IMG/VR virus record: IMGVR_UViG_3300042987_002196
Coordinates: 1 to 55,939 of that record
DNA from: a virus
Length of the DNA stretch: 55,939 nt
Reading direction: 5' to 3' (one strand)
A program made the position numbers and the translations under genes. The stretch's first letter is position 1, and the number at the start of each line of letters is the position of its first letter. Under the pieces are notes generated by a model. That model did no database searches. It worked only from the letters and a program-made list of their open reading frames with translations, and was not told where the DNA came from. This document shows positions 12,968-21,603 of the stretch, one piece after another.

Positions 12968-14813
12968 CATCAGCGACATCGCGAAGGCCGCGCTGCAGGC
13001 GTGGAAGCCACCGGAGAAACTGACGCTGAGCGAGTGGGCAGACCGGTATTTCTACCTATCGGCGGAGTCGAGCGCTGAGGCCGGCCGCTGGCACACGCTG
13101 CCCTACCAGAAGGGCATCATGAACGCGATCACGGATCCAGCGATCGAGCAGATCTCGGTGATGAAGAGCGCTCGAGTGGGATACACCAAGTGCCTCAACG
13201 CCTGCATCGCGTTCCACATCCACCAGGATCCGTGCCCGATGATGCTGGTGCAGCCGACGATCGAGGACGCCCAGGGCTACTCGAAAGAGGAGATCGCGCC
13301 GATGCTGCGCGACGTGCCGGTGCTCAAGGGATTGGTGAGCGACAGCAAGGCCAAGGACGGCGCCAACACGATCCTGCAGAAGCAGTATCCGGGCGGCACT
13401 CTCGGCCTGGTGGGTGCTAACTCGCCGCGGGGCTTCCGTCGTGTGAGCCGCCGGATTGTGATGTTCGACGAGACCGACGGCTACCCACCGAGTGCTGGCC
13501 CCGAGGGCGACCAGATCAAGCTCGGTATCCGACGGACGGAGTATTACTGGAACCGCAAGATCGTGGCTGGGTCGACGCCGACCCTCAAGGACGCGAGTCG
13601 GATCGAGCGGCTGTTCAGCCAGGGCGACCAGCGGCGGTATTTCGTGCCCTGCCCCGATTGCGGACACATGCAATACCTGAAGTGGGCAAACATGCGCTGG
13701 GACGATCAGCTGTCGCCAGTGAATTACGTGTGCGAGAGCTGCGGCGTCCTGATCCCGCATTCAAAGAAGCGCTGGATGGTGGAGCGCGGCCAGTGGCGGG
13801 CGACAGCACCGGGCAACGGCAAGCACGCGAGCTTCCACATCTGGGCGGCCTACAGCTACTCACCGAACGCCAGCTGGGACAACCTGCGCGATGAATTCCT
13901 CGAGGCGAAGTCTGACCCTGAAGCGCTGAAGACGTTCGTCAACACGGTGCTTGGCGAGAGCTGGGAGGACGATTATGCGGCGAAGGTGGGCGCCGACAGC
14001 CTGCTGGAGCGTGCGGAGTTCTACGAGAGCCAGATGGTGCCGGCCGAGGCATCAGCGGTGACGATCGGATGCGACGTGCAGGACAACAGGCTGAGCCTGT
14101 CGATCTGGGCATGGGGCCGCGAAGAAGAAGGCTGGCTGATCGATCGCCAGGTGATTCACGGCGACCCGAGCCGGCCGGAGCCGTGGAAGCAGCTGGATGA
14201 GATTTTGCTGAAGCCGTTCAAGCATGCGCTGGGCGCCGAGATCAGGCCGGACGTTGTCTGCATCGACTCTGGCGGCCACCACACAATGGAGGTGTACCAA
14301 TACGCGAGGGAGCGCCAGAACATGGGCGTGATCGCGATCAAGGGTCAGAGCCAGAAGGGCAAGCCACCGATCGGCAAGCCAGCGAAGGTGGATCTGAACC
14401 ACAAGGGCAAGGCGCTGAAGAAAGGCGCTGAGGTGTATCCGGTCGGATCTGACACGGTGAAGAGCCTGCTGTTTGGCCGGTTGAAGCACAACGAGCCTGG
14501 GCCGGGCTACCTGCACTTCTATGCAGAAGCCGGGAAGGAGTATTTCGAGGAACTGACTGCAGAAAAGCAGATCACAAGGTTCGTGCGGGGCTACCCCGAA
14601 AGGGTATGGGTAAAGAAATCAAGCCAGCGCAATGAAGCGTTAGACGAACTGGTTTATGCGTACGCAGGATTAAATCGGCTGTACCAGCGGTACGACCGAA
14701 GAACAATCTGGGATCAGCTGGAGAAACGGCTCGAAAAGCCCGTAGAAAGGGAGCGAAAGGCCCCGCTAAGATCGAACAAGGCTCCAAAACGGAGTTTTGT
14801 CCGCCAGTGGTGA
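12960..14813 (+). CDS. terminase large subunit, lambda gpA family
   Basis: A 617-residue packaging ATPase-nuclease of the GpA family. The N-terminal ATPase domain shows a variant Walker A (SARVGYTK, about residues 69-76) and Walker B IVMFDETDGY (about 164-173). A CPDCGH...CESCG zinc-binding pair lies at about 231-260. The C-terminal RNase-H-like nuclease domain begins at IGCDVQDNRLSLSIWAW (about 369) and contains VVCIDSGGHHT (about 428-438). Length is typical of the family (about 600-650). GpA terminases cut at cos sites, which fits a circularly assembled cos-type phage. The ATG overlaps the small-subunit stop. The end of the gene contains a CTCC-AAAAC-GGAG hairpin with TTTTG (14782-14799) and a TAAGAT box at 14767, perhaps signals for the next gene. 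Confidence 0.95.
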   Translation: MADISDIAKAALQAWKPPEKLTLSEWADRYFYLSAESSAEAGRWHTLPYQKGIMNAITDPAIEQISVMKSARVGYTKCLNACIAFHIHQDPCPMMLVQPTIEDAQGYSKEEIAPMLRDVPVLKGLVSDSKAKDGANTILQKQYPGGTLGLVGANSPRGFRRVSRRIVMFDETDGYPPSAGPEGDQIKLGIRRTEYYWNRKIVAGSTPTLKDASRIERLFSQGDQRRYFVPCPDCGHMQYLKWANMRWDDQLSPVNYVCESCGVLIPHSKKRWMVERGQWRATAPGNGKHASFHIWAAYSYSPNASWDNLRDEFLEAKSDPEALKTFVNTVLGESWEDDYAAKVGADSLLERAEFYESQMVPAEASAVTIGCDVQDNRLSLSIWAWGREEEGWLIDRQVIHGDPSRPEPWKQLDEILLKPFKHALGAEIRPDVVCIDSGGHHTMEVYQYARERQNMGVIAIKGQSQKGKPPIGKPAKVDLNHKGKALKKGAEVYPVGSDTVKSLLFGRLKHNEPGPGYLHFYAEAGKEYFEELTAEKQITRFVRGYPERVWVKKSSQRNEALDELVYAYAGLNRLYQRYDRRTIWDQLEKRLEKPVERERKAPLRSNKAPKRSFVRQW

Positions 14814-14817
14814 GGCC

Positions 14818-15402
14818 GTGAAGATTCCTTCCAAAATCCGGGCAGGTGACACGGTGGTGTGGCTCGACGAGCCCACGGTGGATGTGTTTGGCGCAGCCAT
14901 CGACAGTTCGACCCATACCCTCACCTACTACCTGCGCACCAACACCGCGAGTGAGGGTGCAACCGTGGTCGGCGTAGCTGAAGGCAGCGGTTGGAAGGTA
15001 ACCCTCCCTGCTAATACAACCGCGAACTTCGACGCAGGCACTTGGTATTTCCAGGCGGTCGGCACAGCCGTTGCCGGAGGTGCCAAGACAACCCTCGGCT
15101 CGGGGCAGATCGAAGTTCTTCCCAGCCTCAGCTACGCCGGCACCCCCGGCGCGTTCGATGGCCGCAGCCAGGCGCAGAAAGATCTGGATGCAGTGCAGTC
15201 GGCAATTCGCAGCTTGATGAGCGGCGGTGCGGTGCAGGAGTACCGGATCGGCACTCGCAACCTGAAGCGCTATGACCTGGCCGAGCTGCTGGCGCTTGAA
15301 TCACGGCTCAAGGCTGTGGTCGCCCGCGAGGGCAAGGCGGCGATGATCGCCAACGGCCTGGGTAATCCCCACAACCTGTTTGTTCGCTTCGGTGGCCGCT
15401 GA
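14818..15402 (+). CDS. gpW-like head-tail connector with extra N-terminal beta domain
   Basis: A 194-residue protein between terminase and portal, the position of lambda gpW. The C-terminal about 70 residues (QAQKDLDAVQSAIRSLMSGG, then VQEYRIGTRNLKRYDLAELL) match the gpW pattern: helix, beta hairpin, helix. The N-terminal about 110 residues are different and look like an all-beta, Ig-like or BACON-like sandwich (AGDTVVWLDEP, LTYYLRT, WKVTLPA, AGTWYFQAVG). Lambda gpW is only 68 residues, so this is a fusion or domain gain. The GTG at 14818 starts the protein 4 nt after the terminase stop; an in-frame TTG at 14797 is possible. The stop codon overlaps the portal ATG by 1 nt. In lambda, gpW seals the portal after packaging and is needed for FII binding. 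Confidence 0.75.
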   Translation: MKIPSKIRAGDTVVWLDEPTVDVFGAAIDSSTHTLTYYLRTNTASEGATVVGVAEGSGWKVTLPANTTANFDAGTWYFQAVGTAVAGGAKTTLGSGQIEVLPSLSYAGTPGAFDGRSQAQKDLDAVQSAIRSLMSGGAVQEYRIGTRNLKRYDLAELLALESRLKAVVAREGKAAMIANGLGNPHNLFVRFGGR

Positions 15403-17018
15403 TGGGACTCCGCACTCGCGTAATGACCGCCCTTGGATTCGGGCCAAAGCAGCAGCCGGAGCAGCCGCGTCGCCGGCGCCGCACCTATGCCGGCGCGATC
15501 ATCAACCGACTGACCAGCGACTGGATCAGCAACGGCACCAGCGCTGACGCTGAGATCAAGACGAGCCTGCGCAAGCTGCGTGATCGCAGCCGCCAGATGG
15601 TGCGGGACAACCCGTATGCACGGCAGGCGAAGCGCACCACGCAGATCAACGTGGTCGGCCAAGGCGTCAAGCTGCAGTCGCAGGTGATGAGCCTGCGCGG
15701 TAACAAGCGGGACGATCGGATCAATGGGCTGATCGAAGCGAAGTGGGAGCGCTGGTGCCGCAAGGACCACTGCGATGTGGCTGGCAAGAGCAGCTTCAAC
15801 ATCTTTGAATGGCTGGCAGTTGGCGCCCTGCCCGAGAGCGGCGAGGTGCTGTTCAGAATCCACCGCAAGCCGTTCGGCGGCAGCAAGGTGCCTATCGCCC
15901 TGGAGATCATCGAGAGCGACCTGCTCGACGATGAGTACAACGGCGCAGTGAGCGCCAAGGGCAACGAGTGGCGCATGGGGGTCGAGATCGACCGCTACGG
16001 CCGGCCGGTGCAGTATGCCTTCCTGACGCGGCATCCGGGCGATTACTGGTTTGCGGGCTCCACCGAGAAGGCCGGCTCGAAGCATGTCTTCCTGCCGGCC
16101 AAGGACGTGATTCATTTGTTCGTGCCGGAACGCCCGTCGCAGCACCGCGGTGTGCCCTGGTTTGCGCCGGTGATCACCGATGCCCACCAGCTGGCCGGCT
16201 ATGAAGAGGCTGCGGTGGTGCGTGCTCGTGCCGCCAGCTCGATCATGGGCTTCGTGAATTCGCCTGAAGGTGAGCTCGAGGCTGATGACGTTGAAGGCGA
16301 ACAGCGGATCACCGAGTTTGAGCCTGGGGTCTTCAAGTACCTCGAGCCTGGCCAAAGCGTGACGGTGCCGGATCTCAAGTCACCAGACGCGCAGTACGAA
16401 GAGTTTGTGCGGGCCAAGACGCGCCGGTTCGCGTCGGGCTTCGGTTGCTCGTACGAGACCTTGTCGAGGGATTTCAGTGAGACGAACTACAGCAGCAGCC
16501 GCCTGAGCCTGCTTGAGGACCGTGACCACTGGAAGGTGGTGCAGCAGTACCTGATCGAGAACTTCCACATGCGGGTGTTCCGCGAGTGGCTGGATGTGGC
16601 GGTGCTGAGCGGTGAGCTGGCTCTGCCGGATTACGAGCTACGGCCTGAGCGTTACGACAGCCCGAAATGGCTGGCCCGCGGCTGGAGCTGGGTGGATCCA
16701 CTCAAGGAAGTCAAGGCTTACCGCGAAATGGAAATGGCGGGTTATATGACGAAGGCACAGATCTGCGCTCAGCTGGGCGGTGATCTGGATGACAACCTTC
16801 AGCAGATTGCACGCGAGCGCAAGACTGCTACCGACCTCGGCGTTTCACTGGATGCCGACATCAATCCGGCTGCTCCCCTTCCCCAGGAGCAGCCGGTAGG
16901 CGGGGAGGCCGCGAGCCCCACCGATGAGCTTCCCCGCCGCCCCGCCAGATCGCGTCGCAAGAAAGCGTCTAAGGTGGATGAAGTTCAATCTGAGCGTCCA
17001 GAAGGACCGCTTAACTGA
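15402..17018 (+). CDS. portal protein, lambda gpB family
   Basis: A 538-residue phage portal protein of the lambda family, forming the dodecameric channel at one capsid vertex. Typical features: the RDRSRQMVRDNPYARQAKRT block near residue 60, VVGQGVKLQS, FNIFEWLAVGALPESGEVL around 130-148, and the DVIHLFVPERPSQHRGVPWF segment near 237-255. The C-terminal 60 residues are a disordered Pro/Arg/Lys-rich tail. Length is as expected (lambda gpB 533). It starts at the ATG overlapping the gpW-like stop and its last base overlaps the start of the protease-capsid gene. A TAAGGT box at 16970 lies 48 nt before the next start. Confidence 0.95.
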   Translation: MGLRTRVMTALGFGPKQQPEQPRRRRRTYAGAIINRLTSDWISNGTSADAEIKTSLRKLRDRSRQMVRDNPYARQAKRTTQINVVGQGVKLQSQVMSLRGNKRDDRINGLIEAKWERWCRKDHCDVAGKSSFNIFEWLAVGALPESGEVLFRIHRKPFGGSKVPIALEIIESDLLDDEYNGAVSAKGNEWRMGVEIDRYGRPVQYAFLTRHPGDYWFAGSTEKAGSKHVFLPAKDVIHLFVPERPSQHRGVPWFAPVITDAHQLAGYEEAAVVRARAASSIMGFVNSPEGELEADDVEGEQRITEFEPGVFKYLEPGQSVTVPDLKSPDAQYEEFVRAKTRRFASGFGCSYETLSRDFSETNYSSSRLSLLEDRDHWKVVQQYLIENFHMRVFREWLDVAVLSGELALPDYELRPERYDSPKWLARGWSWVDPLKEVKAYREMEMAGYMTKAQICAQLGGDLDDNLQQIARERKTATDLGVSLDADINPAAPLPQEQPVGGEAASPTDELPRRPARSRRKKASKVDEVQSERPEGPLN

Positions 17019-19003
17019 TGGACGAACTCAAAGAACAAAACCAGACACCCGAGGAAGATCGCGCTCTTGCTGATCTGACCGAAGAGCAAGTGGCCGCTGT
17101 CAGCGAAGCTATCGCTGAAGTTGTGGCCGAGCACATGGACGAAATCGTCGAGGACACGGTCGAGACATTAATGGGTGTCGACCCCGAGGCTGAGTCCGAT
17201 GCGCAGGAAATAGCCGAAGGTGGCGATCGCTCACTGGAGGGCAAGTACCAGCGCACCGAGGTCACTTCATTCTCCGAGCTTGAAGATCGAACTTTCGAGT
17301 TCCCCTTCAGCTCCGAGTATCCCGTGGCCCGGTACTTCGGCAACGAAGTTCTGAGCCACGAGATGGACGCCGCCGACCTCAGTCGCCTGAACGACGGCGC
17401 TCCACTGCTCTTCAACCACAACCCTGACAAGGTCGTGGGTGTCGTCGAGCGTGCCTGGATCGACGGCAAGAAGAAGCGGGGCTACGTCAAAGTACGTTTC
17501 TCCCGCAACAGCTTCGCCAAGGAAGTGATGGCTGATGTCAAAGATGGCGTTCTTCGGGGCGTCAGCTTTGGCTACTCCATCAACAAAATGGAGGAGCGAG
17601 GCGACAACTTCGTAGCTACTCAATGGAGTCCGTACGAAGTCTCGGTTTGTAGCATCGCTGCAGACCCGAGCGTCGGCCTTGGCCGGTCGCTTGCGATCGA
17701 CTCTGCGGCCACCGCCGCATCACCAACCCCTCAAGAACCTGAGGTTCACATGGAGAACACCACCCCTGACGTGGAGGTGATCCGGTCCAAGGCCGTCGAG
17801 GCCGAGCGCAGCCGTATCGCTTCCATCACCGCCCTCGGCGACAAGCACGGCATGACCGAGCTTGCACGCGAGCTCATCGACGGTGGCCGCAGCCTCGACG
17901 AGGCCCGTGCTGCCTTCCTCGAAAAAATCGACACCCGCAGCACCAAAGTGGAGCACCGCATCGCCGAGACCCAGGAAGTGGGTCTGAACGACAAAGAGAC
18001 CCGCAGCTACTCCTTCCTGCGTGCTCTGAACTACCTCGCCAACCCTGGCGACAAGCAGGCTGCTGAAGCCGCCGCTTTCGAGCGTGAGGTTTCTGACGCT
18101 GCTGCCAAGGCTTATGGCAAGCCCGCCAACGGTCTGATGGTGCCCAACGAGGTGCTCCGTCGTGACCTGAACGTCGGCACCGCAAGCGCCGGCGGCAACC
18201 TGGTTGCTACCGACCTGCTGGCCGGTTCGTTCATCGAGCTGCTCCGCAACAAGCTGGCTCTGGCCAACGTGGGCGCCACCGTGCTCAACGGCCTGCAGGG
18301 CAACATCGCAATTCCCAAACAGACCGGCGCGGCGACCGCGTACTGGGTCGGCGAGGGCAGCGCTCCTACCGAGAGCCAGGAAACCCTCGGTCAGGTGACC
18401 ATGTCGCCCAAGACTGTGGGCGCCTTCGTGGATTACAGCCGCCGCCTGCTGCTCCAGAGCTCCATCGACGTGGAGCAGATGGTGCGCAACGACCTGGCTC
18501 GCGTGATCGCTCTCGAGATCGACCGCGCTGGCATCTACGGCTCCGGCTCCAGCAACCAGCCCCTCGGCCTGGTGAACACCGTTGGCATCAACACCAAGGC
18601 TCTAACCGGCTACGGCACCTTCGCCGAGCTGATCGACATGGAGACCGAGGTGGCCAAGGACAACGCCGACGCCGGCTCGCTGTTCTACCTGATGAACGCT
18701 GCTGCTCGCGGCGCTCTCAAGTCCACCGCCAAGTCTGCCTCTGCTGTGGCTGCTGGCTTCGTGTACGAGAACAACGAGGTGAACGGCTATCCCGCCGTGA
18801 TCTCCAACCAGCTGGCCTTCGACGACATCATCTTCGGTGCCTTCGACCAGATGATCATGGGCCTGTGGTCCGGTCTGGATCTGACCCTCGATCCTTATGC
18901 CGGCGCCACCAGCGGCACCGTTCGCATCATTGCTCTGCAGGATGTGGACTTCGCTGTGAAGCAAGCTGGCGCCTTCTGCTACGGCACCGGCGCTCTGAGC
19001 TGA
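17018..19003 (+). CDS. fused prohead protease (S78) and HK97-fold major capsid protein
   Basis: A 661-residue fusion of two head proteins. After an acidic N-terminus (residues 1-75), residues about 80-230 form an S78-family (HK97) prohead protease: LLFNHNPDKVVGVV with the catalytic His (about 133) and LRGVSFGYSI with the catalytic Ser (about 182). Residues about 245-320 are a charged helical delta/scaffold region (AVEAERSRIASITALGDKHG, then SLDEARAAFLEKI). The HK97-fold capsid domain follows, with VGATVLNGLQGNIAIPKQTG and VGAFVDYSRRLLLQSSIDVE characteristic. The protease would cut itself and the scaffold away during maturation, so mature capsid should start near residue 320-335. Separate protease and capsid genes are the rule; fused forms are known in some phages and prophages. 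Confidence 0.92.
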   Translation: MDELKEQNQTPEEDRALADLTEEQVAAVSEAIAEVVAEHMDEIVEDTVETLMGVDPEAESDAQEIAEGGDRSLEGKYQRTEVTSFSELEDRTFEFPFSSEYPVARYFGNEVLSHEMDAADLSRLNDGAPLLFNHNPDKVVGVVERAWIDGKKKRGYVKVRFSRNSFAKEVMADVKDGVLRGVSFGYSINKMEERGDNFVATQWSPYEVSVCSIAADPSVGLGRSLAIDSAATAASPTPQEPEVHMENTTPDVEVIRSKAVEAERSRIASITALGDKHGMTELARELIDGGRSLDEARAAFLEKIDTRSTKVEHRIAETQEVGLNDKETRSYSFLRALNYLANPGDKQAAEAAAFEREVSDAAAKAYGKPANGLMVPNEVLRRDLNVGTASAGGNLVATDLLAGSFIELLRNKLALANVGATVLNGLQGNIAIPKQTGAATAYWVGEGSAPTESQETLGQVTMSPKTVGAFVDYSRRLLLQSSIDVEQMVRNDLARVIALEIDRAGIYGSGSSNQPLGLVNTVGINTKALTGYGTFAELIDMETEVAKDNADAGSLFYLMNAAARGALKSTAKSASAVAAGFVYENNEVNGYPAVISNQLAFDDIIFGAFDQMIMGLWSGLDLTLDPYAGATSGTVRIIALQDVDFAVKQAGAFCYGTGALS

Positions 19004-19005
19004 GC

Positions 19006-20022
19006 ATGATCGCTGGGCTAATCGAGGCCAAGCGGAACTACAACCCCTCCCTGGTTTCGGCCGGGGAGGGCTTTCTGTTGGCGTACCGGTCTGAACCGAA
19101 AGACTTCAAGGTCAGCGAGATCATTCTTGCTGAGATGGATGCGGCGCAAAATGTGCTGCGCAACCAGCGCCTGAAGGTGCCTGGAATTGAGAAGGGATGC
19201 TCATTAGAGGATCCGCGGCTGTTTATGTACGGCGATTGTCCGTACATCGCGTTCTCGATCGCCCGGTATCGGCTTGAGCAAGGTTGGAAGTGCGTGCAGG
19301 CGTACGGCCGACTGATCAAGAAAAGCCGCAGCTGGAGCCTGACTGATGTGTGGGTACCGAAGTACGGTGTCAACGACTGGAGCAGCAAGGAAAAGAACTG
19401 GACGTTCTTCGAGGCTGAGGGTGCCCTGCGCTGCATCTACGACATGGGTGCGAGCGGCTGGGTCGTACTTGAACTTGATGGCGACGAGGTGGTGCAGGAG
19501 TGGAGGCACCCTCCCCTGCGCTGGCGCTGGGGCCGGATGAGCGGCGGCACGCCTGCTGTCGACTGGCAGGGCCAGAAGCTGACGATGTTTCACAGCTGGG
19601 AGAAACACCCGCGCCGCAGTCGGCTGTATCACGCCGCATGGGTGGCATTTGGTGCTACGGCGCCGCATGCGCCTTCGATGATGTCGACGGCACCGGTGCT
19701 GACTGCAAAAGAGGAATGGGGTGCGCCAGATGGTGCGCAGGGCTGGCAGCCGCTTTGCGTGTTCCCAGGCGGGCTTGAGGTGATTGGCCAGAAGGCACTG
19801 ATCGCCTACGGCAGGAACGACCTGGACTGCGCGATCGATGCGATCCGGGTGGAGCAGATGCGGCGCATCTCTACCGCCGTTTCGTCACGCGGCGAGGTAA
19901 GGATCCGCCTTACCGGAGATGTGATGATCAAGGGCCAGCCAGCCTGGGCTGGAACTGAAGTCGCTGTGCTGGCAAGCGATGCGGCTAGCCTGATTGCACG
20001 ACAGAAGGCGGTGCCGTTGTGA
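19006..20022 (+). CDS. GH130-like five-bladed beta-propeller protein fused to a small head-module domain
   Basis: A 338-residue protein. Residues 1-270 match the conserved landmarks of GH130-type beta-propeller glycan enzymes: NPSLV with FLLAYRSEP near the start, EDPRLFMYGDCPYIAFS (about 66-82), EKNWTFFE with ALRCIYD (about 127-146), GGTPAVDW and LTMFHSWE, CVFPGGL, and IAYGRNDLDC. The last about 55 residues (GEVRIRLTGDVMIKGQPAWA, then VLASDAASLIARQKA) look like a separate small phage domain of the type found beside capsid genes. The gene lies between the capsid and the FII-like gene, so the product is probably virion-associated, perhaps binding or trimming host surface glycans. Which acid residues are catalytic cannot be judged here. 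The ATG at 19006 is used; upstream codons are frame-shadow of the capsid gene. Confidence 0.7.
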   Translation: MIAGLIEAKRNYNPSLVSAGEGFLLAYRSEPKDFKVSEIILAEMDAAQNVLRNQRLKVPGIEKGCSLEDPRLFMYGDCPYIAFSIARYRLEQGWKCVQAYGRLIKKSRSWSLTDVWVPKYGVNDWSSKEKNWTFFEAEGALRCIYDMGASGWVVLELDGDEVVQEWRHPPLRWRWGRMSGGTPAVDWQGQKLTMFHSWEKHPRRSRLYHAAWVAFGATAPHAPSMMSTAPVLTAKEEWGAPDGAQGWQPLCVFPGGLEVIGQKALIAYGRNDLDCAIDAIRVEQMRRISTAVSSRGEVRIRLTGDVMIKGQPAWAGTEVAVLASDAASLIARQKAVPL

Positions 20023-20450
20023 TCACCGAGAACCTTGGAATGTTCCTCGAGGATTTCGGGGTCACCTGTACGGCTGGCGTGGTGACGGCCAAGGGCATCC
20101 TCGACATGCCCAGCCAGATCGTGGCTGACGGGATGGTGCTGACCACCGACTACAAGTTGACAGTGCGGACGGCTGATTTTGGCGGTTTGCTTTATGGCGC
20201 CGGCATCACGGTGGACGGTGTCAATTACCAGGTGCGCGAGGCGCTGAAGGTCGACGATGGTGCAATGACCGAGCTGATGCTGACGAGGCTGGCGCCCGAA
20301 AGCAGCGCACCAGGTCAGGATCCGAGACAGTTCGGCCTGGCTGATCTGACTGATGTGAACATCACCAACGCCCAGCAAGGCGATGCGCTGATCTACGACG
20401 GATCAGAATGGGTGGACACCAATGAGATCGACGGCGGAGGCGCGAGCTGA
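20019..20450 (+). CDS. FII-like head-tail joining protein
   Basis: A 143-residue protein in the position of lambda gpFII. The first about 90 residues show the FII-like pattern: FLEDFGVTCTAGVVTAKGIL, the strand-turn DMPSQIV, LTVRTADF, GAGITVDGVNYQVREA. The C-terminal about 40 residues (FGLADLTDVNITNAQQGDAL, then IYDGSEWVDTNEI) are a tail-fibre type motif, so the protein may carry an added surface domain. The start is a GTG at 20019 overlapping the previous TGA (GTGA). The last base of its stop is the first base of the next ATG, again coupling the genes. Confidence 0.75.
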   Translation: MITENLGMFLEDFGVTCTAGVVTAKGILDMPSQIVADGMVLTTDYKLTVRTADFGGLLYGAGITVDGVNYQVREALKVDDGAMTELMLTRLAPESSAPGQDPRQFGLADLTDVNITNAQQGDALIYDGSEWVDTNEIDGGGAS

Positions 20451-21568
20451 TGGCTACTACTCGCCAACGGATCAAGCTGCGGCGCGATACAGCGGCGAAC
20501 TGGACGGCGGCCAATCCCGTGTTGGCTGCTGGTGAGCTGGGCTACGAGACCGATACGAAGCAGGCCAAGATCGGCAATGGCAGCTCGACCTGGAGTCAGC
20601 TTGAGTATGCGCCGCTGAACCGCAATCCAACTCTTCAGTCGATTCAGCTACTGACGACGGGCGGTAACGCGGACAATGCCGGTGAGCTGGCCTGGAACGA
20701 GGACGAGCAGACGCTTGATGTCGCCAAGGGTGGCGGCACGGTGCTGCAGGTCGGCCAAGAGATGTCCTTCCTGGTTCACAACAACACTGCCAACACCATC
20801 GCGAACGGTGCTGCGGTGATGTATGTGGGCACCAACGGCAACAGCGGCCGACTGCAGGTGGCGCCAATGATCGCCAACGGCACGCTGCCTGGGCATGTGT
20901 TCCTTGGCGTGATGACCGAGGAAGTGCCCGCGGGTGGCGATGGGTTTGTCACGACCTTCGGCAAGGTGCGCGGCATCAATACCAGCGCGTATCCCGAGGA
21001 TTCAATTCTGTATTGCGACCCTGCCAACCCTGGCGGCTATGTGACCGCCGAACCTGATGGGCCGAACCTGAAGCTGTCGGTGGCGGCGGTGATTAGCTCA
21101 GCCAATAACGGCACGATCTTCGTGCGTGCAGCGACTGGTCAGTTCTTGAAGGACTGCCACGATGTTGTGACCAGCGACGCTCACGACGGCGATGTGCTGA
21201 CCTGGATTGATCCGATGAACCGCTGGGAGCATCGGCCGCCTGTGAATGGCAGCGCTCCTCGCAGCGTCACGATCGCCGGTCCGCAGGTCAATGACAGCTT
21301 CACGCTGTTCCGTACATCCCGCGAGACCACGATCAGCAGCGTGGTTGGCTTGGTGTCAGGCGGATCCGTCACCTACGAGCTGCGCTATGCGGCCGATCGC
21401 ACCACTGCGGGCACACTGGCGACCGTTTCTGACACGGTGACGAACACCACCACTGGCGATGCCGCCACGGTGCAGAACCAGCCGATTCCAGCCGACCGCT
21501 GGGTATGGCTGAAAATCACGGGCGTCACCGGCACCGTGGCTGAGTTCAGTTTGTCGGTGGCGTTCTGA
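20450..21568 (+). CDS. fibre-like structural protein with Mtd-type N-terminus
   Basis: A 372-residue all-beta protein. The first 45 residues (RIKLRRDTAANWTAANPVLA, AGELGYETDTKQAKIGNGSS) are the N-terminal domain common to phage fibres and the Bordetella phage major tropism determinant. The middle (FLVHNNTANTIANGAAVMYV, HVFLGVMTEEVPAGGDGFVT) resembles capsid- or fibre-associated beta domains, and the C-terminal 110 residues could be another jelly-roll-like domain. Placement in the head-tail connector region instead of after gpJ is unusual and suggests a head fibre or decoration protein. No reverse transcriptase or variable repeat was seen near it, so it is not part of a diversity-generating system. 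Confidence 0.7.
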   Translation: MATTRQRIKLRRDTAANWTAANPVLAAGELGYETDTKQAKIGNGSSTWSQLEYAPLNRNPTLQSIQLLTTGGNADNAGELAWNEDEQTLDVAKGGGTVLQVGQEMSFLVHNNTANTIANGAAVMYVGTNGNSGRLQVAPMIANGTLPGHVFLGVMTEEVPAGGDGFVTTFGKVRGINTSAYPEDSILYCDPANPGGYVTAEPDGPNLKLSVAAVISSANNGTIFVRAATGQFLKDCHDVVTSDAHDGDVLTWIDPMNRWEHRPPVNGSAPRSVTIAGPQVNDSFTLFRTSRETTISSVVGLVSGGSVTYELRYAADRTTAGTLATVSDTVTNTTTGDAATVQNQPIPADRWVWLKITGVTGTVAEFSLSVAF

Positions 21569-21603
21569 CCTAGACTGACCCCAACAGAGGAGCCCTTCGA
21601 TTC

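Noticed and set aside
14797-14817. TTG start for the gpW-like protein
   Set aside because: The seven extra codons overlap the terminase end and hairpin; the GTG at 14818 directly precedes the conserved strand and follows the terminase stop by 4 nt.
15270-16355. 361-residue minus-strand open frame
   Set aside because: Antisense of the well-supported portal gene, a GC-rich shadow frame.
20450-21568. diversity-generating retroelement target (Mtd-like)
   Set aside because: Only the N-terminal domain is Mtd-like; there is no reverse transcriptase, no template repeat and no C-type lectin C-terminus in the window.
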